Positions 24,175-35,095 of a stretch of DNA of 64,000 bases are shown in pieces. Source of the DNA: Sesamum alatum (Eukaryota > Streptophyta > Magnoliopsida > Lamiales > Pedaliaceae). Position 1 is the first letter of the stretch. The number at the start of each line of letters is the position of its first letter. A program made the position numbers and the translations under genes. The notes under the pieces were generated by a model, which was not told where the DNA came from, made no database searches, and was given only the letters and a program-made list of their open reading frames with translations. The stretch is taken from assembly GCA_034509735.1 (NCBI GenBank), contig JACGWO010000012.1:1550001-1614000 (forward strand). Reading direction: 5' to 3'.

Positions 24175-25407
24175 TTAGAAACTATATCTTTTTGTAACTC
24201 CCTTAGGCATCCATTTACGCAAGTTTCTAGCTGAACGACTCATCTGTTGTTCCTGTATGTCATCATTTGTAACTTCTGTTGTAATATACTTATTCCTATT
24301 ATGAGAATCATTGTTTCCTCGAATTGTACGTTTTCTTGCACGATGTCTGACGACCTCCCAAAGTGATGTAGTAGTATTTGTATTTTCCGCAGTTGTGACA
24401 TTTGGATTTGAATTTGAAGGACTCTCATTTGTTGGATTAGCCTTATCTTGAGGTTCAGTAGTTGCTGTATGAATAATCGTAGATGAACAGTCTCTGAGGA
24501 GATGTCCCAGAGAACCACAGCGAAAATAGAACAACGTACTAACATCATATTTGACTTGTTGGATATGATGTTGTATTTGAATAAAAGGAGGCAAAGGTAA
24601 ATCCGTATCCACTTCTATGCATATACGAGCAAACCTACACCGTGACTGGTTATACGTATGCGCATCCATCTTGATAGGTCTACCTACTAATCGAGCAATT
24701 TGAAATAAAGCTTGAAAATTGTAGTATTCAATCGGTAGATTAGGAAGTTGAAACCATAGATACACTGTTGGAGGAATATCCATAGTTGCCGTGAAATTAG
24801 GTCGCCATTGTTGAACATGCATATAGTTATTGAAAAGAAACCACGGGCCACCAACAAGAGCCATGAAATAGTCTTCCTGGGAAGACACTTGAACCACAAA
24901 ACATCCTTCACCTAAATCTGATGTAAGAATCTGAGAAGTAGATTTCCACAATCGAGTAAGATGTTGGGACAGGTTAGAAATAGGTCGAGACCAATTCATA
25001 ATCCTAACTATTAAAGCACGTTGCCAAGGAACATGTAATCGTTGGATTTCCTCTAGAGGAAAGGACAACGCCAGATGCGGCATCTCTGTATTTGGTGAAG
25101 GTGGGGGTGATACTTCCGGCGGGTCTACCTCCCAGTTTTGGAGCCAGGTAGGGAAATATATGTGCCTGGATTGAGAAGTAAGTTTTTCTTTGTAGGACGG
25201 AGTTTGGTTATTTTGGTACATAGTTTGTAGATTATCAGGTGACTGAGATTGAGGTTGCTGCCGTTGTGAAACTAGTGTTTTCCACGGAGGCTTTGGTGCA
25301 AATTCTGGAACCGTATCTAAAGCGTAGAAGATTGTTGATGGAGACGAAGAGGAAGCACCTAGAGAGTGTTTTTCCATCTTTGAGGTAATGGGCCCTTCGT
25401 GATTCAT
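24175..25407 (-). CDS. LINE ORF1: gag-like RNA-binding protein (DUF4283 type)
   Basis: An open frame of 410 residues. ORF1 proteins of plant L1 elements bind the element RNA and accompany it to the target. The middle (about residues 100-240) has the DUF4283-like pattern, including WQRALIVRIMNWSRP, FVVQVSSQEDYFMALVGGPW and the PIEYYNFQALFQIARLVGRP stretch. A zinc knuckle follows (FYFRCGSLGHLLRDC), in which the first Cys of the CCHC set is replaced by an aromatic residue. The C-terminus is basic. It starts with MNHEGP at 25407. It is intact as a frame, unlike ORF2. Confidence 0.75.
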   Translation of the reverse strand: MNHEGPITSKMEKHSLGASSSSPSTIFYALDTVPEFAPKPPWKTLVSQRQQPQSQSPDNLQTMYQNNQTPSYKEKLTSQSRHIYFPTWLQNWEVDPPEVSPPPSPNTEMPHLALSFPLEEIQRLHVPWQRALIVRIMNWSRPISNLSQHLTRLWKSTSQILTSDLGEGCFVVQVSSQEDYFMALVGGPWFLFNNYMHVQQWRPNFTATMDIPPTVYLWFQLPNLPIEYYNFQALFQIARLVGRPIKMDAHTYNQSRCRFARICIEVDTDLPLPPFIQIQHHIQQVKYDVSTLFYFRCGSLGHLLRDCSSTIIHTATTEPQDKANPTNESPSNSNPNVTTAENTNTTTSLWEVVRHRARKRTIRGNNDSHNRNKYITTEVTNDDIQEQQMSRSARNLRKWMPKGVTKRYSF

Positions 25408-26629
25408 TTAAATTCTCCAACACTTCAACATTTCTTTAGATGGATTAAATGCAATTTTTGTCTTGTATTTTGTCGTTTTAATCCCTTATCTTTTTAGGGT
25501 AATAAATAGGTCCTTTAGCTTTTTAATTTTTTGCGATTTTGGTCCTTTAGTCGTTGGAGTTTGCAATTATTATTGGAAAAAAGCACGTTCCTCGCACATG
25601 TTTTTTTTTTTTTTTTTAATTTGGAGCTTTTTTGTCCCATTGATCAATTTAATGGACCAAAATCGAAAAAAATAAATAGTTACAGGACCCATTTGCTACC
25701 CTAGAAAGATAAAGAACTCCACCGCCGAAATACAAAAGACACATGACAAAAATTTTGATTCCATGCTGACAAAAATTGACCAATGGGAATAAAAGACCCA
25801 ATTTAAAAATGCACCAGGGGGGGGGGGGGGATATGCTTTTCTCCGACAACATTTGCAAACTCGGCTGATTGGAAGATCAAAATTACAAAAAAATTAAAAT
25901 TACAGCATTTATTTGCTACCCTAAAAGATAAAATGACTAAAATGCCAAAATACAAAAAAATAGGGATAACTGTGATTTTGGTCCTCAAACAAAGCCACTT
26001 ATGTAGTTTGGTCCTCAAACAATTTGAGGTTGCAATTTTGGTCCTTAAACTGTCAAATTTTTGGCACTTTTGATCTTTTCGTTTAAATTCTCGTTAGACT
26101 TAACGAAAACTTCATTTAAAATTTTTGGCACCAATTTTCCCTATTTTTCTTCAAATTTCAGGGAGAATAAAAAAAAAAAGAATTAAGCAACAAATTTTCT
26201 AAATAATCTTAACAAAATATATTGATAACTGTAGAAAAAGAGACTCCTAGCTAAACAATTAACAAATTTTCATTCAAAGTGAAAAAAAATTGTTGTTTTT
26301 CTTAACAAAAAAAAAAAGTAAACATTTACTATTTTTCTTAATAAATAGCAAAAACAAATAAGGGAAAATGTTGATTATTCCTTGATTTTTGACTGTCAAT
26401 TTTGTATTGCATGCATATTTTACCTTAAAATTGATATCTCTAACTCAAAGCAACAGGAGTAAGGAAGTATCTGCATTGCAAAGGAAGAAACACTTTCCCC
26501 AATATTTTCAACTAGTGTATAACATCTTACCATTAAGAAAAATCCGCAATTTTTCACTTTTTCTCTTAAGAAAAAAAAAAAGCAATTTTTCCACTTTTTA
26601 ACCAGGAGTCTCTTTTTCCACAATCAATT

Positions 26630-26980
26630 TGATAGGGTAAAAATCGGGAAGCATTTGATCAAAGCACAATCGCACGTCACGAGCCAGAAACTCAAGAACT
26701 TGAGAGTTCTTCCCAAGAGTTTTGTCCAAAAAGTAGTGAAGTGTCCTTTACAATGAATTTGAGGCCCTATTTATAGTAAATGAGGGAGGAAAAAAAGACT
26801 ATTTTACCCTCCAATCGTTTCTAATCTAACGACTATAATTTAATCTGCGGGGGCACCTTGGTAATTTGGCATCACCCCACTAACCACTATCTATAACTTC
26901 CTCTAATGGCTTTTCTGTAAATTCATTTACATTTGAGGGCATTTTGATAATTTGCTTGGTCTAATTTCCTAGCATTATCA
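26630..26980 (-). repeat. 3' LTR of the gypsy element
   Basis: A 351-bp direct repeat of 35096-35448 that reads TGATAATGC...ATCA on the element strand. The copies differ at roughly 5% of positions by eye, so the insertion is not recent. GCCTATTTATAG is a candidate TATA region. Confidence 0.88.
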
Positions 26981-27584
26981 GTAGCCCCCCACTTCCAAAT
27001 GCTTCTGAAAAATTTGAAAGTTCTAGTAGATCATTTGATTCTGATTCATCTTCCTCTTTTTGATAATGCTCCTTTTTGATGTAGAGTGTTTTTCTTCTGG
27101 GATTCCCCTTGGCACAAATTCCTCTTCTACTGGAGCTCTTTTTTCTTCTTTTTCCTTCTTCTACTAGGGCTCTTTTCCTTGACCTACTACTTCTGCCACG
27201 GGTCTCTTCCTTCTTGGGACCCTTCTTCATACAGGCTCTTTCTCTTTTGAGACTACTCTTGGTTCAAGTCCTTCCCTTGCTGGGATTCCTTGTCTTCTAT
27301 GTATAAACTCAGTGGGATATTCTGACTTTCTACCTCTTGTTTTGTTTGGTCCGTCTTTTTGATCTCAACCACATTCCAGAAAAAATGTCGAAACAAGTTG
27401 GCTCGAGTGTATGTCTCTTCATCTTTTTCCTTGCAATAGTTTTTGTTCTCAGACTTTCAAAAGTCATCATTCGTTAATCTGAAAAAAATAGAAACAATTC
27501 GCCAGTCTAAAAGAATTTTAGGATGTCACGCACTTTAAGAAAATGTCCAACGAGACGTCGTCGGGGGTCCGTCGATGGTGGATC

Positions 27585-27790
27585 GTGGCATGGCCGAGGC
27601 GTGCCTCGGCTCGGACCTGGCCGAGGGGCCGAGGCGCATGCCTCGACCGAAATCTGGCCGAGGCGCATGCCTCGGCCTGGACCTGCGCCTCGACCTGGAC
27701 TTGGTCGAGGCACGCCTCAGCCAGAATTTGGTCGAGGCGCGTGCCTCGGCTAGGCTTGGGTCGTGGCATGGTCGTGGCCCCTCACCTCGG
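27585..27790. repeat. GC-rich palindromic minisatellite
   Basis: Repeats built around GCCGAGGCGCATGCCTCGG recur about six times with spacers of 10-20 bases (TCTGG, GGACCTGG). Each unit is itself palindromic. All six frames give Arg/Pro/Ala-rich shadows, so open frames here are not evidence of genes. It lies in the 3' untranslated part of the gypsy element. Confidence 0.8.
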
Positions 27791-28669
27791 TCGAATTTCG
27801 TCCGAGGGTGTCTTGTTGCCCCTCCTTCTTCCTCTTTTGCTTGCTGAAGTAGTCGATTTTGATCACAAAGTGATTTTGGTTTGGGGTACCAGGGACGTTC
27901 ATTTGATTTGCTAGATTTTTCCAAAAATTAAAGCTAGGAAAAAGTTGGAAACTCCTCGATTTCCTTTGATGTCGCGCGTTAGCCACTTCGCTCCTAATTC
28001 TTTCACGTACTTGGATGAGTCTCTCCCGGCGTTGCGGGATCTTGGTGCCACTTCCTCTCTTGAGGCTTTTGATATTTTGTTTATCCTCAGGAGAGTTGGT
28101 AAGGACTTGTACTTCTAACTCTTCCTTCCAACGGTTGTAAAAAATTCTTAGAGTGGCTTGTTTTTTCAACGATCCTAGGAGCGAGAAGTTTTGTTGGAGC
28201 TCAGTGTGATTGCAAGCATTATTCGCGAGTCCATTCCCGCCTTTTGTCAAGGAAGGAGGAGGGGGTTGTTTGCTCCCTCATCCTCTGCAACCTCGTATGT
28301 CGCCATGGGGGCGAGGGGGCCCTAGCCCATTCGATGGTTGTCGTAATTGTGTTGCATTGCATCACGTTTAGATCACCTCACGTCACGACGCATCATGTTG
28401 AATTTGGGTCGCGTCAAACTGCATCGCGTTGCGGCGCGTCACATTTATTTCTTCGAAATCTTTGTAGGAGTTCCCTTGGTTGGGACACTTTGGAACTTCG
28501 CGGGAGTTCTTTGTCATTTGAGGAACTTCTTAAGGGTTCATCTTATCAAAATATTTTTGGAATTTCGCAAGGGTTCCTCATCACATGGGAACTTCGTAGG
28601 GGTTCTTTTTAACTATGTTATCAAATTTTGTTTCTCTATTGCTTATTATGTTAAGTTGCTTCTTTTTAA

Positions 28670-29140
28670 GCTAAATATCAATGTGAGGGGCAATCCCCCT
28701 CTTATAAATAAAATATCAAAACTAAACATCAATATGTGAGGGGCGATCCCCCTCCTATAAGCTAAATATTAAGGTGAGGGGTCATCCCCCTCTCGTAGAT
28801 AAACTATTAATGTGAGGGGCCATCCCCCTCTTTTAGATAGAATATCAATGTGAGTGGCCATCCCCCTCTTTCAGATAGAATTTCAATGTGAGAGGCAATC
28901 CCCCTCTTTTAGATAGAATATTAATGTGAGGGGTCATCCCCCTCTTTCAGATAAAATTTCAATGTGAGGGGCAATCCCCCTCTTTTAGATAGAATATTAA
29001 TGTGAGGGGCCATCCCCCTCTTTCAAATAGAATTTCAATGTGAGGGGCAATCCCCCTCTTTTAGATAGAATTTCAATGTGAGGGGCCATCCCCCTCTCGT
29101 AGATAAAATATTAATTTGAGGGGTCATCCACCTCTTTTAG
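28670..29140. repeat. 38-bp tandem repeat with internal hairpin, about 12 copies
   Basis: The consensus unit is about 38 bases: TAGATAGAATATCAATGTG followed by AGGGGCCATCCCCCTCTTT. The GAGGGG and CCCCTC arms make each unit a small hairpin. The array lies between the pol remnant and the 3' LTR of the gypsy element, a place where some plant gypsy lineages carry tandem repeats. Confidence 0.85.
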
Positions 29141-29571
29141 ATAGATAGAGTGTTAAATGTACTAACGCAATAAAGTATAGATAGTGAATCTGCAACAAGT
29201 AGATAGAAGGTGGACATTTTATTACCGTAATTCTGGGTTACAAAGCGTTTGAAGAAAAGGAATACAAAGCAGTAAATATAACGTTTCTTGAAGTTAGCAA
29301 TATTCCACGTGTGTGGATATTTGGCCACGTTTTGACAGTCATACTTATTTAGCGTCCAATTTGGTCATGTTTCCTGTCTCATTGACTAGATTGAATGGGG
29401 ACTCTCCCGTGCCTCGTCGCTGGGTTGTTCGCTATTCCCTTAGGACTCCCGGGCGTCCTTCCACCCAGCTTCTTTTAGCTTCCTCTAGCCTCGTCCTCAA
29501 ATCTTGGATGACTATCCTGCTGGTTATTTCTGCCTGCCTGTCAGAACGGGGAGTCGCGAAGGTCCATACTC

Positions 29572-29934
29572 TCTGCTGGGACGTGAATTACGTCGGCATG
29601 CTCTTGGCTCTCTCGGAGTTCTTCACTAAGTTCCAAGCATCTCCATATGTATCCTTGCTGCGGGACCTGGCATACTAACAGTCCACCTCCGGAGTGATCA
29701 CACAGCCTCCCTCATCATACTCTGCTTAGTCCTCGCCGACGTATCCAAGATGTGGTTTGCAAAAAACCTCCCTTATGCAGCTTACTTCCAATTACCATGA
29801 GCTTTGCTGACCTAGCTCGAATTACCCTTGCTTCCTTGGGGTTCGTTGGGGTTCTTTAGAGTCTTGAAGCAAAATCCCAAAATCCCAATCTTCCTCCAGG
29901 TCTTCTTCCCATCTTGGTAAAACACTCTTCACCA
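29572..29934. repeat. About 360-bp direct duplication, copy A
   Basis: CTCTGCTGGGACGTGAAT through GTAAAACACTCTTCACCAT is repeated at 33262-33617 with about 90% or better identity. The two copies flank the inner gypsy body exactly. On the - strand the frame contains NPKEARVIRAR...KLMVIGSKLHK, a coding-like stretch I cannot assign. Confidence 0.8.
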
Positions 29935-30001
29935 TGATGGTGTGTGATTTGGGAGGTGATTAGCCTAAGCACATTTTCTTGAGTCACCGCAAGGAAATGC
30001 A

Positions 30002-30959
30002 TCTAGAAAGCTCATTAACTCGCATCCTGAAGTTGAATCAATAAGTGCGTCGGGTAAAGGATATGAATCTTTGGGGCAGGCTCGATTTAAGTCAGTGAAA
30101 TCTATACACATCCTCCACTTCCCATTGTTTTTCGGAACTAAGACCACATTGGCCGGCCACTCAAGGTAATATACAGGTCGAATATAGTCGACTTGAAGCA
30201 ACTTCTCGACTTCCTCGCCAATTATCTTGTTCCTCTGCACCTCGAACGCCCTCCTTCTCTGCTTTACTGGTTTTGCCTTTGGGTCTACGTTAAGTTTATG
30301 GACCATGACCTCGGGGTCTATTCCTTTTATATCTGACAACTCCCATGCAAATGCCTCAACAGATTCTTGTAAAAAATCAATGATGACGCGCTCCAGCTGC
30401 GCGCTTAGCAACGACTCAATTTTCAACGCCCTCTTGGGGTCGCGCAGGAGCTCCACCATTTTGATCTCCTCGAAGGCCTCCATTCTTTCCTCTTCAACTT
30501 TCCTCTTTTTGGCTTCTCTTTGGGTCTCCTCTCTTTGCTCATATCGGGAGTTTCCTTTGTCTGGCTCACCAAGGTACCTCCCAGGGGACTCCCTTGCTGT
30601 GACCAAACTTCCACTACCCTCGGCTTCCCCTCAGGGACAACTATCAGCTTCTTTAATATACTGGCATAACATACTCTTCCTTGCTTCCTGTCCCCCAACA
30701 CCTCTCCTACGCCTTCAGGTGTCGGGAATTTTGCCTTCATGTGGTAGGTGGATATCACCGCCCGAAAAAGATTCAAACTCGGTCTCCCAAGGATCGCATT
30801 GTAAGCAGAAGGTGCATCCACCACCAGAAACTTCACAAACCTCGTCACTCGCCTAGGGTATGTCCCTATTGATATTGGCAATGTGACCTCCCCTAATGGC
30901 GCAACTACATCTCCGCTGAAGCTGGTCAGGGGGGGTATTGACGGGCGTGAGCTACACAT
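30002..30959 (-). pseudogene. Gypsy protease and N-terminal reverse transcriptase
   Basis: The upper part (30959-30423) matches the plant gypsy aspartic protease region after its active site (FLVVDAPSAYNAILGRPSLN, then AVISTYHMKAKFPT). The lower part (30606-30002, a different frame) is the start of a reverse transcriptase: YIRPVYYLEWPANVVLVPK, KWRMCIDFTDLNRACPKDSY and PLPDALID. The frame then breaks into a fragment of LTR at about 30001, so the catalytic palm (DD motif) is absent. The two frames are out of register near 30500. Confidence 0.8.
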
Positions 30960-31114
30960 TATTGATCCTCATCTGAGAAAAGGCTTTGTGAAAAAGGATA
31001 TCTGCTGAACTTCCACTATTTATTAAAATCTTCCTCACCCGAAAGTTGGATACTGAGGCTACCACGACTATTGTATCATTGCAGGAGGGAAGGCTCCCTT
31101 CCAGGTCTTTGTCA

Positions 31115-32879
31115 TTAAAAACTATTCTCTCGTGGAGTGTGCTCGAGGTATCTCCTTGACCTCACTGTAGGCAACTTGCTTGGCAACATTCCCCGCTGCT
31201 CTCGCGACAGCTTTCCTAGCTCGCCCCAAGTCCCCGCCGGCTGGTCCTCCTGAAATGACCCAATCACCACGGCGGTCGGAAGATTATCTTTTCTCTCCTG
31301 GTTTGCCTCCACTTTAACCCCCATCTCGAGGCGGGGTGTCGTCTTCTTACTTTCGCGGGTGACCTCCCGGGGCCCTTGCTTCATTTTTTCCACAAATTCC
31401 TTCAGGTAACCTCTCCTGATGAGTTTCTCAATCTCATTCCTCAAATGATGACATTCCTCCCTGCTGTGGCCTCGATCCTTATGAAAGTGGCAGTACTTGT
31501 CAGATTTCATTATCTGAGGATTATCCTTCATCGAATAGGGCCATCTCACTAGCCCTTGTTGTTCAGCCACGGTGAGAACTTGAACTCGTGGAGCATTAAA
31601 CGGGGTATACTGTACCAAATCCCCCAACAGCGGTGGCTTGCGTTCCCGCCTGGCCCCCTCTAACCTTGGGGAAATCTCTTTTCTTCGTCATCAGCCTTCC
31701 GCTTGAGGGGATTTGTTGGACGTATTCCCACTGTCTCTTCTATCCTGATGTATTTCTCTGCCATTAGCAGCAACTCTTCCTGAGTCGAGGGAGGCTTTCC
31801 CGCAATCGACTTCTTAAACCATCATCTTCTCAGATTTTGTTGCATGATACTTGCCAGAAGCTCAAGATTCACGTGCGGGACTTTTAACACTGCTTCTGAG
31901 AAGGGCTGCACATATTCTCTCAGACTCTCATTTTCCCGCTAAACTTTTGTGAACAAGTATGAAGAGGTCTTGGGATACTGCCTGTTTATTAAGAAGTGGT
32001 GCAGGAAGCGCTGAGAGAGTTGCTCAAACGACTTAATAGTCTCTGGGGGTAGTTGGTTGAACCACGCCATTGCCTTTCCTGAGAGGGTAGTACGAAATAT
32101 CTTACAATATGCTTTGTCGCTGATGTCCAGCAAATCCGCTCTAGCCATGAAGCGGTCGAAGTGATCCTGAGGATCCCTTACCCCACTGTACTCATTCAAA
32201 CTCGGGATCTTGATCCCTGGTGGGATGGCTTCTGCCAATATGTGGGGGCGAAAGGACTCCGTCGTGGAGGCGCCACTGCCAAAGGTCGCGTCGGATACCC
32301 TAGAGGCCCCAACGGATTGGGGAATATATGCGGGGGAGGGAATCCCCTCTCGTGATGTCCACCTCCTTGCTCCGGCGGCACCCCCTCCTGAGAAGGTGGG
32401 AAGTAGTTGTCTTCATGTCCCACATGTGATGGATGCTAGAAATAATCTTTTTTGCCCATGCCCCTATGAGGAGGCGAGGGGTAAAAGTTATCCTCAGGCT
32501 GCGTGGCCCTGCTATTGACCTCCTCCTCGTAATCCATGCCTTCGATGGCGTCCCCGGGCTTCTGCTCACCCAAGGGAGCGTCTTGCCCCCTCCGAGGATT
32601 GCGAGGGGGTCGCGGGGGTACCGCGCGTCCGGCTATGTACTGCGCTACGGCCCTCTCAGCGGCTTGGGTGGATACCTCTTCCACTAACTGGCGAAGAGCC
32701 TCGTGAGTTATCTGAATAACCGGGGGTGGAGGTGGAGCCTCAACCTCCTCGTGCCTCTCCTCCTCTTGGCTTCGCGCTGGTGGATTCTCCAGGGCGTGGC
32801 CTTGCTCCTCCTCTCCCCTTCCTCTCTCGGGGTCTTCTTGCCCCACATTCGCACTCCTTGCTCTTGAACGAGTGTTCAT
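31115..32879 (-). pseudogene. Gypsy gag of the inner body
   Basis: Three pieces in different frames. 32879-32436 is an Arg/Glu/Pro-rich N-terminus that starts MNTRSRARSA and includes EAPPPPPVIQITHEALRQL. 32238-31939 is the capsid-like domain (SGVRDPQDHFDRFMARADL, KAMAWFNQLPPETIKSFEQL). 31627-31115 is a nucleocapsid-like part with a zinc-binding motif of the form CHFHKDRGHSREECHHL followed by NEIEKLIRRGYLKEFV. Frameshifts separate them. Gag packages the element RNA in cytoplasmic particles. Confidence 0.8.
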
Positions 32880-32898
32880 CTTCGATGCCTAGACTAGT

Positions 32899-32917
32899 TT
32901 CCCACAGACGGCGCCAA
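32899..32917 (-). other. Primer binding site of inner gypsy body
   Basis: On the - strand TTGGCGCCGTCTGTGGGAA lies two bases inside the LTR. The identical sequence lies two bases inside the outer LTR (35075-35093). It would prime minus-strand DNA synthesis with a host tRNA. Confidence 0.75.
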
Positions 32918-33261
32918 GCTGATGGTGTATGATTCGGGAGGGGATTAGGCTAAGCATGTTGTCTCGAGTCACTGCAAGGAAATGCAAGGATAGAAAATAG
33001 AAAGTGTGATTTCTATTAATGGAGTTCACATATCTTACAAATGAAATTCTCCCCCTATTTAATCAATTTCGGGGGGTGAAAATACAGTATTATCCCTCAA
33101 CTTCCCTACATCCTACGACCCGGATTTAATTGTTGAGGACACCTTGGTAATTTGACGTACCCCACTTCTTTTATATCTCCCTTCAAGTAACCGCCGCCAA
33201 CTTCCCTCGATGGCATTGCTGTAAATCTTTTGACATCTTGAGGGTATTTCAGTTTGGCATG

Positions 33262-33617
33262 CTCTGCTGGGACGTGAATCACGTCGGCACGCTCTTGGCA
33301 CTCTCGGAGTTCTTTACTAAGTTCCATTCATCTCTATATGTGTCGTTGCTGCGGGACCTGGCATGCTAACAGTCTACCTCCGGAGTGATCACGCAGCCTC
33401 CCTCATCATACTCTGCTTAGTCCTCGCCGATGTATCCAAGATATGGTTTGCAAAAAACCTCTCTTATGCAGCTTACTTCCAATTACCATGAGCTTTGCTA
33501 ACCTAGCTCGAATTACCCTTGCTTCCTTGGGGTTCTTTGGAGTCTTGAAGCAAAATCCAAATTCCCAATCTTCCTCCAGGTCTTCTTCCCATCTTGGTAA
33601 AACACTCTTCATCATCA
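33262..33617. repeat. About 360-bp direct duplication, copy B
   Basis: Counterpart of 29572-29934, immediately above the inner LTR. It continues without a break into outer-element sequence (AGACCTCTTCCCCCACAACC) from 33618. Confidence 0.8.
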
Positions 33618-34268
33618 AGACCTCTTCCCCCACAACCTCCACTTGATGTCGCTCCTGACTTAGTAGAATTATTCTCTTGCTCTCCGAAGGATCTAGCGAG
33701 CTGGCTGACTTAGCGAGTCAGTTCGTTTCTTCCTTGCCTGACTACGGGATTTGTTCTAGGGTGAACTCATTGAACTTCCTTCTTAATGCTTGGATGTTTG
33801 CTAAGTACTTGGTCATTTGCTCCCCCTGCTTCGTGGGCTACATTCCACTGCTTGACCACAAGTTGGAAGTCGCTATCTGCCCTCGCATATGTCACTCCTG
33901 CGGCGTAAGCCAGCTTTCTCCCCCTGCATATGTCGTTCCCACGGCGCAAGATAGTTTTCTCCCCTTGTATAAGTCGGTCCTGTGGCGCAAGTCAGCTTTC
34001 TCCCCTTGCATATGTCGCTCCTGCGACGCAAGTCAGCTTTTCTCCCCTTGCTCAGCGCATCACACTCCGAATCGTTCTTGGATCCGCTGGCGACACTGTT
34101 GCACTCTCGCCAAAGATGATACAGTTGGCATCGCGTCCTATTACTCTCACCGCAACTCCTTCAGCTTGCCTTGCTCTCTGAGAGACTCTCTCAACTTGCT
34201 TCGTATATCTTCCTACTGGGCCTCCCGAGGTAATCCTCATAACTCAAGCAGTTGGGAGTTTGTCCTTG
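33618..34268 (-). other. Outer gypsy internal region, decayed
   Basis: Short out-of-register frames on the - strand suggest a formerly coding stretch downstream of gag, but I cannot name a domain. It includes the 41-bp tandem repeat at 33886-34050. Confidence 0.4.
33886..34050. repeat. 41-bp tandem repeat, 4 copies
   Basis: Four units of 41, 41, 41 and 42 bases follow the pattern CATATGTCGCTCCTGCGGCG then CAAGTCAGCTTTCTCCCCTTG. They lie inside the outer gypsy element. Confidence 0.85.
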
Positions 34269-35016
34269 CTAGCTCCATCTGCTTCTTGCTTTACTCCCAC
34301 GTGCCATGTGCCTGTCTCCAGAAGCGGTTTCTTGGAGCTCTTGTTTCCTTTCTCCCACGAATGCTTGTAAGTAATCTCTTCGGATCAACTCCTCGACCTC
34401 ATTCTTCAAGTGGTGGCATCCCTCCGAGCTATAGTCTCGATCCCAATCCTTGTCGCTTGGTTGCATCGAGCGTTTGAGTTCGTGAGGTTCGGGGGGCGTA
34501 TCGAACCAAATCCCCCGGGGGCACATGTCTACATTCAGGCTTACTTCCTTCTGTCCTAAGGGGACCCCTTTCTCTTCCTCTGTGGCCCTCACGGAGGCTT
34601 GGGTGTATGCATCCTCCACCAACTGGCGAAGAGCCTCGGGAGTTATCTGAATAATTGGGGGTGGAGGTGGAGCCTCGACCTCTTCCTGTCTCTCCTCCTT
34701 CTGGGTGCACTGGTGGATTCTCCAAGGCACGGCCTTGCTCCTGCTGAGGTGGAGCCTCGACCTCTTCCTGCCTCTCCTCCTCTTGGGTGCGCTGGTGGAT
34801 TCTCCAAAGCGCGGCCTTGCTTCTGCTAAGGTGGAGCCTCGACCTCTTCCTGCCTCTCCTCCTCCTGGGTGCGCTGGTGGACTCTCCAAGCCGTGGCCTT
34901 GGCCTTGCCTCTCCTCCTGCTGGCCGTGCGCTGATGGACTCTCCATGGCGTGGCCTTGGCCTCGCCTCTCCTCCCGCTGGCCGTGCGCTTCCCTTCTTCT
35001 TCCGGGTTCCTCTCAC
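34269..35016 (-). pseudogene. Gypsy gag of the outer element, internally deleted
   Basis: The N-terminal region resembles the inner gag (EAPPPPPIIQITPEALRQL) but is inflated by the 82-bp repeats, which force the frame to change between units. It jumps directly to the nucleocapsid-like tail (GCHHLKNEVEELIRRDYLQ), so the capsid core is missing. Two overlapping - strand frames, 35016-34429 and 34946-34269, carry the parts. Confidence 0.72.
34666..34911. repeat. 82-bp tandem repeat in gag, 3 copies
   Basis: Units start GGTGGAGCCTCGACCTCTTC at about 34666, 34748 and 34830. The third merges into a shorter repeat built on GCCTCTCCTCC(T/C)GCTGGCC up to about 34990. Eighty-two is not a multiple of three. 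Confidence 0.82.
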
Positions 35017-35074
35017 CCCGCATTCCCATTCCTGACTGTTGACCAGGTGCTCATCCTAAATGCTCTGATCAGGG

Positions 35075-35093
35075 TTCCCACAGACGGCGCCAA
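35075..35093 (-). other. Primer binding site of outer gypsy element
   Basis: TTGGCGCCGTCTGTGGGAA on the - strand, two bases inside the 5' LTR; identical to the site of the inner body. Confidence 0.78.
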
Positions 35094-35095
35094 GC

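Larger units (their letters stand above)
18823..25410 (-). mobile_element. LINE (plant L1-type), copy 1, near full length
   Basis: A non-LTR retrotransposon on the - strand with a gag-like ORF1 (24175-25407), a linker rich in Ser, Pro and Gln (about 23000-24170), and an ORF2 with endonuclease, reverse transcriptase and RNase H (22997 down to 18881). The 3' end is an A-rich tail followed by a short stretch (18823-18850) shared with copy 2 at 53302. TTCGTGATTCATTT occurs at both ends (about 18837-18850 and 25397-25410), but because it also ends copy 2 it may be element sequence rather than a target duplication. Several stops and frameshifts make it inactive. Confidence 0.88.
29935..33261 (-). 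mobile_element. Inner gypsy body of the same family
   Basis: It has an upper LTR-like segment (32920-33261), the same primer-binding-site-like sequence (32899-32917), gag and protease-RT remnants, and only the last about 67 bases of a lower LTR (29935-30001) fused directly to the RT. RNase H, integrase and most of the 3' LTR are deleted. The upper LTR is distantly similar to the outer LTR (shared ACCTTGGTAATTTG block) and lacks its last about 18 bases. Confidence 0.72.

Noticed and set aside
27507..27924. Several overlapping Arg/Pro/Ala-rich open frames
   Set aside because: They come from the GC-rich palindromic minisatellite, which lacks stops in every frame; no domain or codon pattern supports a gene.
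28670..29140. A CRISPR-like array (regular repeats with short variable parts)
   Set aside because: Units abut without spacers, the genome is a plant, and the array lies inside an LTR element.
32920..33617. A single about 700-bp inner LTR including the 360-bp duplication
   Set aside because: The other copy of the 360-bp block is not followed by LTR sequence, and 32920-33261 alone aligns in layout with the 353-bp outer LTR; left unresolved but not annotated as one LTR.
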